Shown here in pieces: positions 45,210 through 56,271 of a stretch of DNA of 64,000 nt (position 1 is the stretch's first letter; each line of letters opens with the position of its first letter). The notes under the pieces are model-generated. The model was not told the DNA's origin and did not search any database. It saw only the letters and a list, made by a program, of their open reading frames with translations. Source of the stretch: Alopecurus myosuroides (Eukaryota > Streptophyta > Magnoliopsida > Poales > Poaceae); the NCBI GenBank assembly GCA_028641055.1, contig CM054059.1:44342477-44406476 (forward strand). Direction: 5' to 3'. The position numbers and the translations under genes are program-made.

Positions 45210-46637
45210 GGGCGCACTACCAGACTCAGCACAACGTGGAATCTGCACAACACAACCAAGATACTTTGCCCCAACGAAACAGTGAGTCTGTCAATCTCAC
45301 CGGTTTTGCTAACACAAAGGATTAGATGTATAGTGTGGAAAACAGTACTTGTTTGCAGTAAATGAAAAGAGAACAATGCTGGCACTGAATGAAAAGGGAA
45401 AATGTTTGCAGTGGTTGTATTATCAGTGTAATAGAATGGACCGGAGTCCACCGTTCACTAGTGGTGTCTCTCCAAAACAGATAGATAACATGCTGGGTAA
45501 ACAAATTACAGCTAGGCAATTGACAAATATAAAGGTTGCACCGTAGTGCATATGCATGACATGATGATTACTATGTGATTCATGTGGGCATTACAACATA
45601 ATTCATAGACCGTTATCCAACTACATCTATGACTAATAATCCACCCTCAGAGCGCCATCCAATCAAACTTCGGGTATTAAGTTGCAAGCAAAAAATTATT
45701 GCCTCAATTAAAGTGTGTAATGTAAACAAAGAAAACATTCTTGTTTTCTCCCTAATGGCAACATCACATCCCCCATCCGCCACATTTTTATCACTCGAGC
45801 ACAGATGAAAGGGAGGCATGAACCCACTATCGAGCATAAATACTCCCTCTTGGAGTTACAAGCATCAACTTGGCCAGAGCATCTACTAGTAATGGAGAGC
45901 ATGCAAGATCATAAATAACATAAACATGATAGATTGATAATCACCTGACATAACATTCAATATTCATCGGATCCGAGCAAACACAACATGTAGCATTACA
46001 GATAGATGATTTTGATCATGTTAGGCAGCTCACAAGATCTAAACATAGTGGCATAAAGAAGAGAATACAACCATCTAGCTACTGATATGGTCCCGTAGTC
46101 CAAGGATGAACTAATCATGCGTCACTCCAGAGGTAGGCATGGTGATGTAGAGCCCTCCGATGATGATTCCCCCTCCCGGCAGGGTGCCCGGGAGAGCTTC
46201 AGAACCCTCCCGAACTAGGGTTGACGATGACGACGACTATGGAACTTTTCATGGATGAAGGATCCCGTATTTAGGGTTAACCCAAGGAGGATCTTAAATA
46301 GGCAAAAGGGAGATGTCGGTGGGCGGCTAGGGGGGTCACACCACCTGGTGGCGCGGCCAAGGGGGGCGCACCCTATGGTGTGGTGGCTCCAGGGCTCCCC
46401 TCCGGACTCCGTGTATGTGACAGGTTTCTAAGACCCTGGAATTTTGTTTCGTCCAATTCCGAGAATATTTACAGAACAACTTTTTTGAAACCAAAAACAG
46501 TAGAAACAAGAACTGACTCTGTGGCATCTTGTTAATAGGTTAGTCCCAGGAAATCCATAAAAATGATGTAAAGTGTATAGAAAGCATGTAGCATATGGCA
46601 TGAAAACAACATGGAAAATTAGAAATCTATAATATCT

Positions 46638-47449
46638 ATAAAGTTCATCCCCACTTACATTCATTTAATGTTTGCAATCTCAAACCTGGTGCAGCCAGGT
46701 CATCACTATTTTTTTCCCGCCAGATTTCGAATTTGTGGTCCTGATCATCTCTCCCTTTCCTTATCTCATACGTTCGAGATCTAATTTTTTAGCAGACATG
46801 TCGTACAAGATGTATCGCACAAATAAAAAGGAAGCCTCTTCGGTTACCATCAGAAACGAAAGGTCCACTCTCAATCAATATGGTCTCCAGACATCCGGTC
46901 TTCCCCTTCCAATCCCTTCCCCTCCCCCCACCTTTCATCTCCCTTCCGCTCAGTTCCCTTCGCAGGAAGCTCTGTCTGTTTCAGTAGCTCGCACCTCAAC
47001 CTCTCATCATATGTCAACAGTTAGATTGGCACGACTGCAGGATGTTGTCTTCCCATCACTATCCACTGTCTTCAGGATCGAAGAAGCCGTCATCCTACAA
47101 GGAAGGTTGTTTTTACCGTCCTCCGGCCGGCAGGATTGCCGTGGCAGGCAAGGTAGTTCCTACCATCCTTTACATCCCAGCGGGTGGACTGCTATTTCTG
47201 TAGGGAACATACATGCTACTTCCTGCCGTAGTAGAGAATTTGTTTGTGTCTACATGGTGTTCTTGGTCTGTAGGTGCAACCGTGCAGGTTATGAACCATG
47301 GAGTTTAGTTAGTGCTGAATCTTTCTCTATTCGCAGTATTACCCATGTAGATGTTTATGTGCTCCAAAGCATTGATGTGAATTTCACTATCTTATAAAGA
47401 TATATTGCAGGATAATTATTGTTGAAGCCTTGAACATACGGTTAACTGC
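46638..47449. other. Unassigned sequence between two retroelements
   Basis: Holds one open frame of 241 codons (46672-47397) with no recognisable domain, a Ser/Pro-rich middle and no convincing start context. The segment 47080-47180 contains GGAAGGTTGT and GGCAAGGTAG-type phrases of unknown origin. I treat it as non-coding. Confidence 0.4.
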
Positions 47450-47942
47450 TGTCGAATCCCTGACTCGACAAGTCCCTTAGGTGACCCTATCGGGTTTCGA
47501 TTAGGAGAAGTCATGGGCGCTGGTGAGATCGTCGGCTAGACAGAAGGCAAGATTTACCCAGGTTCGGGGCCCTCTTAGAGGTAAAACCCTTACTCCTGCC
47601 TCGTGTCGATCTGTATTGGATGATTAGATCGGTTACAGGTTGCTCGAATCGAGAGTAGATCTCGAGTTCCGAGGCTTTTTGGTCGTGCGGTATTGCTTGG
47701 TCCTCTCCCTGAGGGCTCTCCTGGCCTTATATAGATGGCTAGGTCTCGAGTCCTACCCGGAGAGGATTCAAACCCTAGCTTAGGTCGGTTACAAAACTAC
47801 CTAACTTAGCCCGCAAGTTTGGTGCGGGTGGGCTTTTGGTAGGCCTTCTGGAGTCTTCCAAGGGCGCCTCTTCTTGGGCCTTGACATTGGGCCTGAGAGG
47901 GGGTGTCCTTACCCGCAGGGTCCAAGATCTATGTCTTCGTCA
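47450..47942 (-). repeat. 3' LTR of the outer Tat-like element
   Basis: Plus-strand limits TGTCGAATCCCTGACTCG and ATGTCTTCGTCA, next to the polypurine tract. It contains CTTATATAGA at about 47726. A start three bases earlier (TGCTGTCG) is also possible. The other LTR is outside the window. Confidence 0.6.
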
Positions 47943-49050
47943 GTAGCCCCCGAGCGTGTGCTCGATTGGGATTTATTTCCAATCGGGTAGATGGTCAGAC
48001 CTTTTTTGATCTCTTCTTGGAAGTTCAGCTCGACAGTTGTTGTCTTCGAAGGGTGTGTCCCCTGCATTGTAAGTTATAACGCTCGAGTATCGAGCAGCAC
48101 AGGCGCCTGTTTTGCGGCTTATATTTGCAGAAGGATGTGGCACAGTAGCTTGGCTCTCCCGAGAGATCAGGGCCAATTAATTGCGACTAGGGCAAAAACA
48201 TTCCTGGCCTACACAGATTCGAGACCTCCGACTCGAACCCGATGAGGTGATTGTTGCGACTAGGCCGTTGTGGACTTATCGAGTCGAACTTAACCTATGA
48301 GGGTACCCGGCGCGTCCGCTAGGATTTTTCTTCGTGTTGTTGACACGGAACTATGCCGGAGGACGCAGCTTTCGAGTGCGATTCCAGGCCCAAAAGAGAG
48401 ATCTTTCTGGGTCTTACCTTCGTACTCAAAGAATACGACATCCAGATGTGCCTAGTCGGCTGAACAATCCAGGTTTTTATGATGTAGAATTATCACGTGT
48501 AGGAGAGGTAGGTTTTTCCCACCCGATGAATTTGTTTGAGCTCCATACGAAAGAAATTTCGTGTTGGAAAAAACCAAGCCCGTATGAAAGAGTTTTCATG
48601 CTCGGGATGCTGTGCCCATACGAAAGAGTTTTCGTGCATAGGGTATTTTTCTCTCTGTTCGAAGAGGTCTTGCTTTATGAACTGTTCATGGAAAAGTTGC
48701 TTTTATCCGAAGGAATTGATATTCGTACGAAGATAATTTCGCGTTTGAACTTCCATTCGAAAAGATCTCAATTTTGAATGACGAATGCCATGACGTCATG
48801 GCGCACTCCTCTTCTCCCGATGGGACGTGACGGAGTGGTAGCAGATGGTGGCCCACCTTGTCAGCTTTTTGACCGGGAAACGAGACGTCGTTCCCGTTTT
48901 TTACGCGAAACGCGCAGTAAATGCGCACGATCTTCTGTTAAGATCGTGGCACGAAACAGCGCAGTCCGCCGCTTCGTTTCATCCTTACGCGTGGCGGCCG
49001 TGATAGGCGCCACGTAGCGCATCGTACGGCCGAAATTACTTCGCTCCGTG
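47943..49050. other. Spacer between LTR and antisense gene in the outer element
   Basis: Begins with the polypurine tract and a foldback CTCGATTGGG...TTCCAATCGGG. Around 48545-48740 there are repeated CATACGAAAGA-(A/G)TTTTCGTG palindromic phrases. There is no recognisable coding domain. Confidence 0.45.
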
Positions 49051-49058
49051 TATAAATA
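49051..49058 (+). promoter_or_regulatory. TATA box of the outer antisense gene
   Basis: TATAAATA in CCGTGTATAAATACGGG, about 102 bases upstream of the ATG at 49160. Initiation near 49085 would give a leader of about 75 bases. Confidence 0.6.
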
Positions 49059-49159
49059 CGGGTGTTGGCGCTGCGGTAAAATTTTCCCCGCACTCTGTCT
49101 TCATCTTCTTCCTCGCGCCCATCTTCGTCTTCCTCGCGCCCGAGCTCTTGCTGTGAACA

Positions 49160-52112
49160 ATGGCTGGCGGGAAGAGACGTGGTGCTGCCGGTTCCGCATC
49201 CGGTGAACCTTCCGCGCAACCTGCGCCCCGCGCCGGCGACTGGCGGTCTCCCAACACCACTGCAAAAAGCATCAAGGAGATGCAGCGGGAGGGGTTGTTG
49301 CCGGCGGAGGCGGAGAAGCGCGTCCGCCTCGGAAAAAAGGAAGAGGTACCCAATCCCCAGTCGAACGAGCGCGTGGTCTTTGTGGATCACGTGACTCGGG
49401 GCCTCTCTTTTCCCCTTCATCCCTTCTTCCTCGGGTTGCTGTGTGTCTATGGCATACAGCTTCACGATCTCCCCCCGAACGCGGTGCAGCACATTGCGTG
49501 TTTCATCGTGTTCTGCGAGTGCTATCTTGGCATTCGCCCGCACTGGGCGCTATGGAAGGCGCTCTTCAAGGTCCGGATCTTCCGCGAGAAGTCGCGGGTG
49601 GAGTCCGAGCTTGGCGAACCGCTTCGCACCGGCGGCTTCGGGATCCAAGCTCGACAAGAAGGCAGTTACTTCAACATGCACTTCGTCGACTCCGCCCAAA
49701 GCTGGCGGAAAAGGTGGTTCTACGTCGTCGACAACAGCTTGGGTGGGATTGTAGAGTTCCACCCGTTCGTTGTTTTGACCAGGCGCAAGTCTTGGGGGCA
49801 CAAGATGTCAGCCGAAGAAACCCAGACCGTTGCGCCTTTAATTGCGAGAGTAGCTGCCCTTCGGGATCAGACCGCAGGAGTTGTGCTCAACGGGATGCAC
49901 TTGGTGAGCATCTTCTTGAAGCGCAGGATCCAGCCACTCCAGCAAAGGCCATCCGCCATGTGGGAGTATCAGGGCTCAGAAGATCCCAGTCGAGTAATTC
50001 GCGAGGAACTTTCGAATGTAGAATTCGAGAAGAAAATCGCAGGCATCACCCGACTGAAGGTGGGAGAGAAATTCCCCGATTGCTCCGTGGAAGCCTTCGC
50101 CGCCTCGAATCCTCCCCCAGCCGAGGTTAGTTTCTTTCTCTTCTTTCGTTTTTGAGTTGTTCTTCTTTTCTCTGTTCAGAGTCTTAGTCGATAAGATTTT
50201 TCTTGTCTTCTTCTTGCATTTGCAGAGCCTAGCCATGGCGGACTGCTACCCGCCAACCACGGGGGAAGCCGCCTCAGAGCAAGTGTCGAGCCATCAAGAC
50301 GGCCCGATTGACACCAGCGTCGCCAATGCCTCTTCGAGTTCGGAGCACGATTCTTCGGATGACGTTGCGGACTCGAATGGCGCTCCGACAAAACGTCGTC
50401 GGGTAGATGAGGACGAAGCTACCTCCAAAGACAAATCTTTGGAAGCATCGCCCGGTCAAGCTCCTATCCATGCGACTCCACTTCGCTCCCTTGCTCCTTC
50501 CCCTTCGATCCCAGTGATGACGCCCGCTTGGAACGCGGACTTGCTGGATGACGACGAGGATGACGAGTAAGTGTTTTTCCCTTAATCTTGGTCGAACATT
50601 TTCTGTGCTTCGATATCGATTGTTTCTATCTTTCGATGCAGTCTGCAGGCGATCAGTCCTCGCAGGTACGCCGCTGCTGTTCCTCCCGAGAAGAGGAATA
50701 AGGGCAAGGATGCGGGTGAAACTCCCACCACGGGCACCGTCCAAAACTCCCCTAGAGCAGCCCCCGAAGTCGTGACAATGGTACGTGAAGCTCCAAGCTT
50801 TGCCGCCAGGGCTTCTGCTTCTAAGGAAGTGACGGATAGCTCTGCGGATCCGCTGTCTCGCGCCTCTGGCCAGGTAAGCTTCGTCTTCCGTTTTGAAACC
50901 ATAATTTATTTTTATCGGGTGCACGACAGTGCTCCCGATGGGAGTAGCCCCCGAGGCTGTAGTCGATCGCATGCGATCGGCCACAGGCTCAAAGTCTAGT
51001 TTTAATTCCTCTTCATGCTTTTAATTTTTATCGGGTGCACGGCAGTGCTCCCGATGGGAGTAGCCCCCGAGGCTGTAGTCGATTGTAAATAATCGGGTAC
51101 AGGCTCAAATTTGATCCTTTTAACTCTTCCGTCTTCGCGCTTTTGCAGTCACTCGTTGATTCTCTTGCGGCGATTGGTCGCCGCGTCGTTCTCGCTGAAT
51201 CGGATTGCAAGTCCCTTCGAGCGGACCGCAACCGACTCCGGACTGAAAACGATCTTCTCAAGGGTGAGCTCTATCGTTTCCTTGTCTTCCACACTCCATT
51301 CATTCTTGAGTTTTTGACAAGCGTCTCTTTGCAGCTCGACTTGAATTTGCAGAATCCGAAAAGGTCAAATTCTCTGAACAGGTAACTGCTCGAGAGGCTG
51401 ACCTGACGGCCATTCGACAAGAGCTAGAGGCTTCCCGCATGCAGTCGGAAGACTTCAGTCGACAGCTTGCGGATGCGCGGAAGTCCTTGAAGGAGTTAGA
51501 GAAAACCGGCAGTAAGGCCGACAGCGAGCTTGTCGGGTTTCTCCGTCCCCTTGCTGAGCGCTTCGCGGGTAAGCGTGTTGGAATTTCGCGATTCTGATTC
51601 TTCACTTGGCTGTACTTTGCTAAGTATTATTTTCTCACTTCGCAGGTATTCTGGATGTTCCTCTAGAAATCCCTGGACTCCAGCGGGTGGATGTGGTAAC
51701 CGATACACTTGCCCAGCTTAAAAGGCACGCTGATGGAGTTTTCTCCATGGTCAGTGATGCCACCCAAGTGCTGGGGCAACTGTACGGTCGCCTCCTTGCC
51801 AACGCCACTCCTGCACCTGCGCTAGATGATATGTTGAAGGTCTTCTCAGAAGGAAAACTTCTGGATGCCTTTGCAGTCGCTCAATCGGAGGCTGGCGCGA
51901 AGACTGCGATCCAATTTGCTCTGGCGCACGGAGTCGAAGGGTTGGAGGAGGCTTACTCGTCCATTCCAGTCGATCCTTCCACGGGCAAAAAGGTACGGCT
52001 CTCTCGTTTTGGCGAGCAAGCCGCCATTCTTGCTCGGAAGCTTTCTGAGATTTTTGCTCGGAAGAAGGGAGGGTCGACTGCTGCTAGTGGGAGCACCAAT
52101 GTAGCCTCGTAG
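49160..52112 (+). CDS. Antisense multi-exon gene of the outer Tat-like element
   Basis: Exons 49160-50125, 50226-50566, 50642-50873, 51149-51263, 51335-51568 and 51646-52112 join in phase through GT-AG introns to 784 residues. Exon 1 resembles the plant gypsy-type-transposon family (Transposase_28-like): FFLGLLCVYGIQLHDLPPN, ECYLGIRPHW, RRIQPLQQRP. Exon 2 is acidic with a basic KRRR stretch that could be a nuclear signal; exons 4-5 form a coiled coil. The function is not known; such proteins are encoded opposite to gag-pol. It lies on the strand opposite the integrase and has its own TATA box. A homologous gene sits in the inner element. A donor at 51992/51993 could instead splice into the exons at 52327-53137, making about 990 residues. 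Confidence 0.65.
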
Positions 52113-52326
52113 TTCTTTTTTATTTCCTTCCTTGAATGTAATGAACCTTGGGATGTATTCCGTACCTTTGTTGTCTTTAATCGAAGCATTTATCTTTTGG
52201 AATTTTTATTCTTTATGTTTGTGCCTTGTCTCCCGATGGGAGTAGCCCCCAAGCATTTTTAGTCAGATGTGCGACTAGAAACAACTCGAGTAGGGCATCT
52301 CACTTCTTTCCTTGTACTTCTTCCAG

Positions 52327-53137
52327 GCTACTGTGTTTGCCGCGGAAACTTCTGGTGGACGTGATAATCCAGTAAATCCACTCTTGGCCGCCGTGGGCAC
52401 TTTTGCTGGCCTCCGTGATAAGGTTCAGGAGGGTGAGCGTAGGCTGAAAGCTTTGCGCGGGGTGGCTGATGTGGCGATATCCAAACAGAAATTGGCGGCT
52501 GAGCGCGAACAATTTCTGATGGACGAACTATCTTCAGTTGCGAGGGAGTTGCTATGTAAGTGGTGCAGCCCCCGTGCATTTTTCCTCCTTTTGTATTCTT
52601 CAGCCGACTAAGTGCATCTGCCCTTCAGTTGTTAGACCGGATGACAGGGAGGAAAAGCAGTGGGTGGAAAACCACATTTACCAAGAGGCTAACAGCCCAA
52701 AACCTCATGCGAATAACTTCTGGTCTGATCGTAGTCGAGGGTTTGTGATGGCCACCTTGAAATTCCGAGTGCTGCAGGCGAGAATTCTCGTGGGTTCTTT
52801 TCACGAGGTCTTGATCGCGATGAATGCAGCTTTTTATCCACTCGAAAGGGGTCCCGAAGACTGGAGCTATCTACTCAGGCTGTTTAGTCGGGAAGGGGAG
52901 GTTCGCACGTGCGTACGCAAACAGATGACGTGCGGCGCGGTTGTGGCTCTCTCCTTTGTCCGAATATGGCATCCTGAGATAGATTTGAACTCCGCAGCTC
53001 GGCGCCCGGATTATGCAATCGAGGACATCACACCTTTTTATGATGCTGTACGCCCTGCAGCCGAGAAGATTATCCGAATGACCTCTGAAGAGGTAGATAG
53101 GGTCTTAGCGACTGAGAATGCTCAGCGTTTTGACTGA
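52327..53137 (+). CDS. Additional exons or second copy of the antisense gene's C-terminal part
   Basis: Two exons, 52327-52555 and 52629-53137, with fitting GT-AG borders and phase, ending in a stop. The second contains CGAVVALSFVRIWHPEIDL, similar in pattern to the alpha-helical C-terminus of these proteins (compare AGAKTAIQFALAHG in the preceding exon). They can be read as the true 3' end of the gene at 49160, skipping its TAG, or as a duplicated tail. A polypurine-like GGGAGTAGCCCCCAAGC lies between the two parts at 52238-52254. Confidence 0.5.
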
Positions 53138-53421
53138 TCTGTCGGATGTGAATATCCTGTAAACTGTTTATAGTTTGTAAAAATCGTTGTAAGGTGTGTA
53201 ACCTTGTATTTGATGATATTTTTTTGAGATGCTAAGTTCTTAGGTGTAGCCCCCGTGTGTGCGATGGGGTGTGTACCTGTGACTTTTAGCATGCAGTAAA
53301 CAAGAAGCTTCGGGTAAATATGATGAGGAAATCATGTATTTTTATTGCAATGACTGAGAAGTCATGTATTCGAGCTACAAAATTGGCCAGTATAGCCTTA
53401 TTGTTGTAGAAACAAGTAAAC
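53138..53421. other. Convergent 3' ends
   Basis: Untranslated sequence between the antisense gene and the end of the integrase. GTGTAGCCCCCGTGTG at 53245-53260 is another polypurine-like motif on the minus strand. Confidence 0.5.
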
Positions 53422-53774
53422 CTAGGGGTAGAACTTGCGGAGTTGTGCAATATTCCATGGATTGGAATAGATTCCTCCGGTCGCTGGATTCTTGAGCCTG
53501 TAGGCTCCTCCTGGGATAACTTCGTGTATAATGAAGGGTCCTTCCCAAGGTGGTTCGAGTTTGTGTCCTTCCTTCTGCTTGAGCCGCAATACTAAGTCAC
53601 CTACCACGAATGACCTGTGGCGTATGCGGCGGCTGTGATAGTTGCGTAGCGATTGTTGATAAACTGCGGATCTTGCGAGTGCGATGTCCCGCATTTCGTC
53701 GAGTGCATCCATATCTGCTGCGAGTGCTTTGTTGGAGGTTTCTTCGCTGTAGGCCACAACCCGTGGGGCGCTGA
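53422..53774 (-). pseudogene. Integrase C-terminal part of the outer element
   Basis: Minus-strand frame with the usual C-terminal gypsy integrase features: a YHSRRIRHRSFVVGDLVLR basic/GPY-type segment and KLEPPWEGPFIIHEVIPGGA, ending LRKFYP and a stop. It continues directly from the codons at 63966-63647 once the inner element and one ATCGA copy are removed, so the frame was intact when the insertion occurred. The insertion now separates it from the catalytic core, abolishing integrase from this copy. Confidence 0.85.
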
Positions 53775-53779
53775 ATCGA

Positions 53780-54344
53780 TGTCGGATATATACTGAATAG
53801 GGGTATAGAAGATGGTAGACAAAAGAGCCGGACTACCAGGGTGGCCTACATGGTAATGGGCTTAGGTCCATTGGGCGGCCCAGTAGTCCGACGCGCAGAA
53901 GCCGGATTCTAGAAGAACCCGGATCACGGCCCACGTGATCTGGCTTGGAGGAGAAGACGGATTCCTTACTTTCCAAGTTACAAGTTAAACGTAGTCTTCT
54001 AGGTTTCTGGTCCTGTAAGCCCTAATCCGGCTATTATATAAAGCCGGACGGGAGATAGATTAGACAAGTTCCAAGGTTCTAGGTTCAAGCTCAAGCTCTA
54101 CGCAACTCGCCGAGAAGTTCATCCTCGTCGAGTAGCTAGATCTATTCCCTCACATTGCAACCCTGTTATACGGGCTTTAGTCCCAATTAGTGAGAAGTGC
54201 AGGAGTAGGTACGCCGTACTGTCGCGACGTACCGAACCTGGGTAAAATCCCGTGTTCTGTGTTACTACGCTATCCCGTTACCCCACGTCTCTACCGTAGT
54301 CTCATGGCACCCCAGTCTATGAAAACTACTACGATGTCTCGACA
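53780..54344 (+). repeat. 5' LTR of the inner gypsy element
   Basis: 565 bp. CTATTATATAAAGCC near 54031-54045 is a probable TATA region. Confidence 0.93.
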
Positions 54345-56271
54345 GTTGGCGCCCACCGTGGGGCAAACGACGTCAGGCGTGAAATTCCGATCTGGGATAC
54401 TCGGCGGAATTGGAAGATCGATCACTATCGGAAGCCTGGAATTCGACGACGACATCGGGCGCTTCCTCGACAACGGATCCTACATACCGGCGCAAAACCA
54501 CCTGGTAAGTGCCTGCGTGTTACCGATTGGATCTGCTAACATCTTTATCGGACTAACTGCAGAGGCAATGGGGTTTTGCGGTGGAAGCAAATTTATCCCA
54601 CCCGCCCTATACCCAGTCGAAGACGACTATGATGCCGGATTTTGCTCAGATCGCCGACAAAACAGTGACACGCACTTTATCGGCATGGTGCAATCCGAGA
54701 TCGCTGAAAACACGGATGACGGAAATCCCGTGCAAGAGGAAGACAACAATACACCCGTCACAGAGACGGAAGAACCAATACCCGTCACAGAGACGGAAGA
54801 TCCGACATCCGTCAACCAGACGATGAACTCGGAAACAGAGTCCGTGCTTGCCGCCATAGAGGCGAGATTGGAGTCGGAAACCGGATCGGATAATTTCGAC
54901 TCTGAAGACGAAGACGATGATGCCTTCGTAAGAAAAGTTAAGTCCTTTCAAGAGGGATTCCATGAAGTGCTAATGGCAAAACCAGCCGATACAACGGGTG
55001 CCGACAGCCAGGAAAGCCCTAAAACCCCTCCGCCAGTGGAAGAGAGAGAAGACGGAGAAACTTCTCCGATATTCCCTAATGTCAAGGAGATGACAGAAGA
55101 TGAACCTGTCAAAAAACCTCCTTCTTCCAAGAAAAAGCACCGTGCTTCTAAGAAACTCCAGTACAAACTCCGGAAGAAAAAGTCAGCTGATCTCGCTGAT
55201 GAAAACCTGGAAGTTGGAGATATTAGTGGCACAAAGCCTACGGAAAAGAAATCTAAGGAAATCACCGCTCCGCCAATGACAGAACTGGAAGAGCAAGAGT
55301 TATTACAAACTCCAGTGGGACCCAATGAACCCCCTGAGATGCTGGAAGCCAGGAGACAAGCTTTCCAACGGCAACAGCAACATCTGCTTAGATCTCGGCA
55401 ACATCTCCAACAAACCCATAATGACATCAAAGTCATGAAGGAAGAAATAGAGGAGTACGAGAGAAAGCATAGATCTGCCTTAAAACCTACTAGGTTACCC
55501 GGAATCGCAAAACCGGAAGAACTGCCGCCAAAAGAAAGGTTTTATAACCCATCTTGGCAAAAGCAGTTAAACGGCAAAGATGCCAAGGGAGAACCAATAT
55601 ACAAAACCGCAGCAGAAAACGCGGAAGCAGCGTTCGCCATCCTAAACAACGATCTGTACTCCAACGGGGAAAAACTCCAAGGGGTGTATGCTTTCCTAGG
55701 AAAAGCATTACAGCAGCAACAGCGAGGACAAGAGCGATCAGGGAGGCTGCATGATAATTCCGCCCTCTGCAAAACTGTTACTTGCGCTGCTGGAGCACCT
55801 GGACCGGAAGAACCCGGAGATTCGGATAAAAAAGAGGATCCGAGAAAAGACAAGAAAAATCCCGACAACCGGGACGCAGCGTCAAGAACCGGACCTCATC
55901 TCCCGAAAGATGGATATAAACCACACGATCGGGAAGACAAACACCGGAATGACGGCAAAATAATGCCACCTCCGAGAAACCCAGCTGAAAAAGCTGGAAG
56001 ATACGATACACCTCACAGACGTGAAAGATCTCGGACACCGCCTAAAGATAAGGAAAGGTACAGGAGCAGGACTCCACCTAATCCCAGAGGGCGTGACAAC
56101 GGAAGAGATAGAGATAACCTCGGAAAACGCGTCCGCGCAACAATGGAAAAGAAAGGAGCAGATCCCCTTCTGTCCATTCAGCCGGGAGATATTCTGCACA
56201 TATTGATAGAGCAGAAAAGGATGATCTATACTTTGGTCCTAAGTGTTTTACTGACAGGATCCGAAGGATAA
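54304..56271 (+). pseudogene. N-terminal gag region of the inner element
   Basis: An open frame that begins inside the LTR (ATG 54304 is the last good start) and runs to TAA at 56269-56271. It is acidic with two VTETE(E/D)P-like repeats near 54755-54805, then Lys-rich, a Gln-rich coiled coil (about 55350-55470) and an Arg/Ser/Pro-rich end (RERSRTPPKDKERYRSRTPP). The conserved gag domain follows in another frame, so the polyprotein is interrupted by a frame change at about 56200-56270 unless frameshifting is programmed there. Confidence 0.65.
54346..54363 (+). promoter_or_regulatory. Primer-binding site of the inner element
   Basis: TTGGCGCCCACCGTGGGG directly after the LTR, of the TGGCGCC type common in plant gypsy elements. 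Confidence 0.8.

Larger units (their letters stand above)
37897..46637 (-). mobile_element. Non-autonomous Ty3/gypsy-type LTR element (Fatima-like), 5' LTR interrupted
   Basis: Read on the minus strand, the 5' LTR is at 46637-43529, then a primer-binding-like CTGACGCTGTTGCCAGGGAG, an interior with one non-gag/pol ORF, a polypurine-rich AAGCTTGGGGATGCT at 39413-39399, and the 3' LTR 39398-37897. The LTR starts TGATACGTCTCAAACGTATC. These features match, from memory, the Triticeae Fatima group. The 5' LTR lacks about its first 40 bases at 46637 and holds a solo LTR of another family. The target duplication cannot be tested because of the truncation. Confidence 0.75.
43529..46637 (-). repeat. 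5' LTR of the Fatima-like element, interrupted and truncated
   Basis: Segments 43529-43686 and 45215-46637 align with the 3' LTR; the gap is a solo LTR plus one target-site copy. It has extra sequence relative to the other LTR near 46226-46260 and 46419-46470. Confidence 0.75.

Noticed and set aside
46672..47397. 241-codon open frame
   Set aside because: No recognisable domain, odd composition and no promoter or splice context; kept only as unassigned sequence.
53422..54344. Integrase end plus following LTR as one minus-strand element
   Set aside because: The LTR at 53780 belongs to a plus-strand insertion, shown by its primer-binding site and the ATCGA duplication; the integrase is older.
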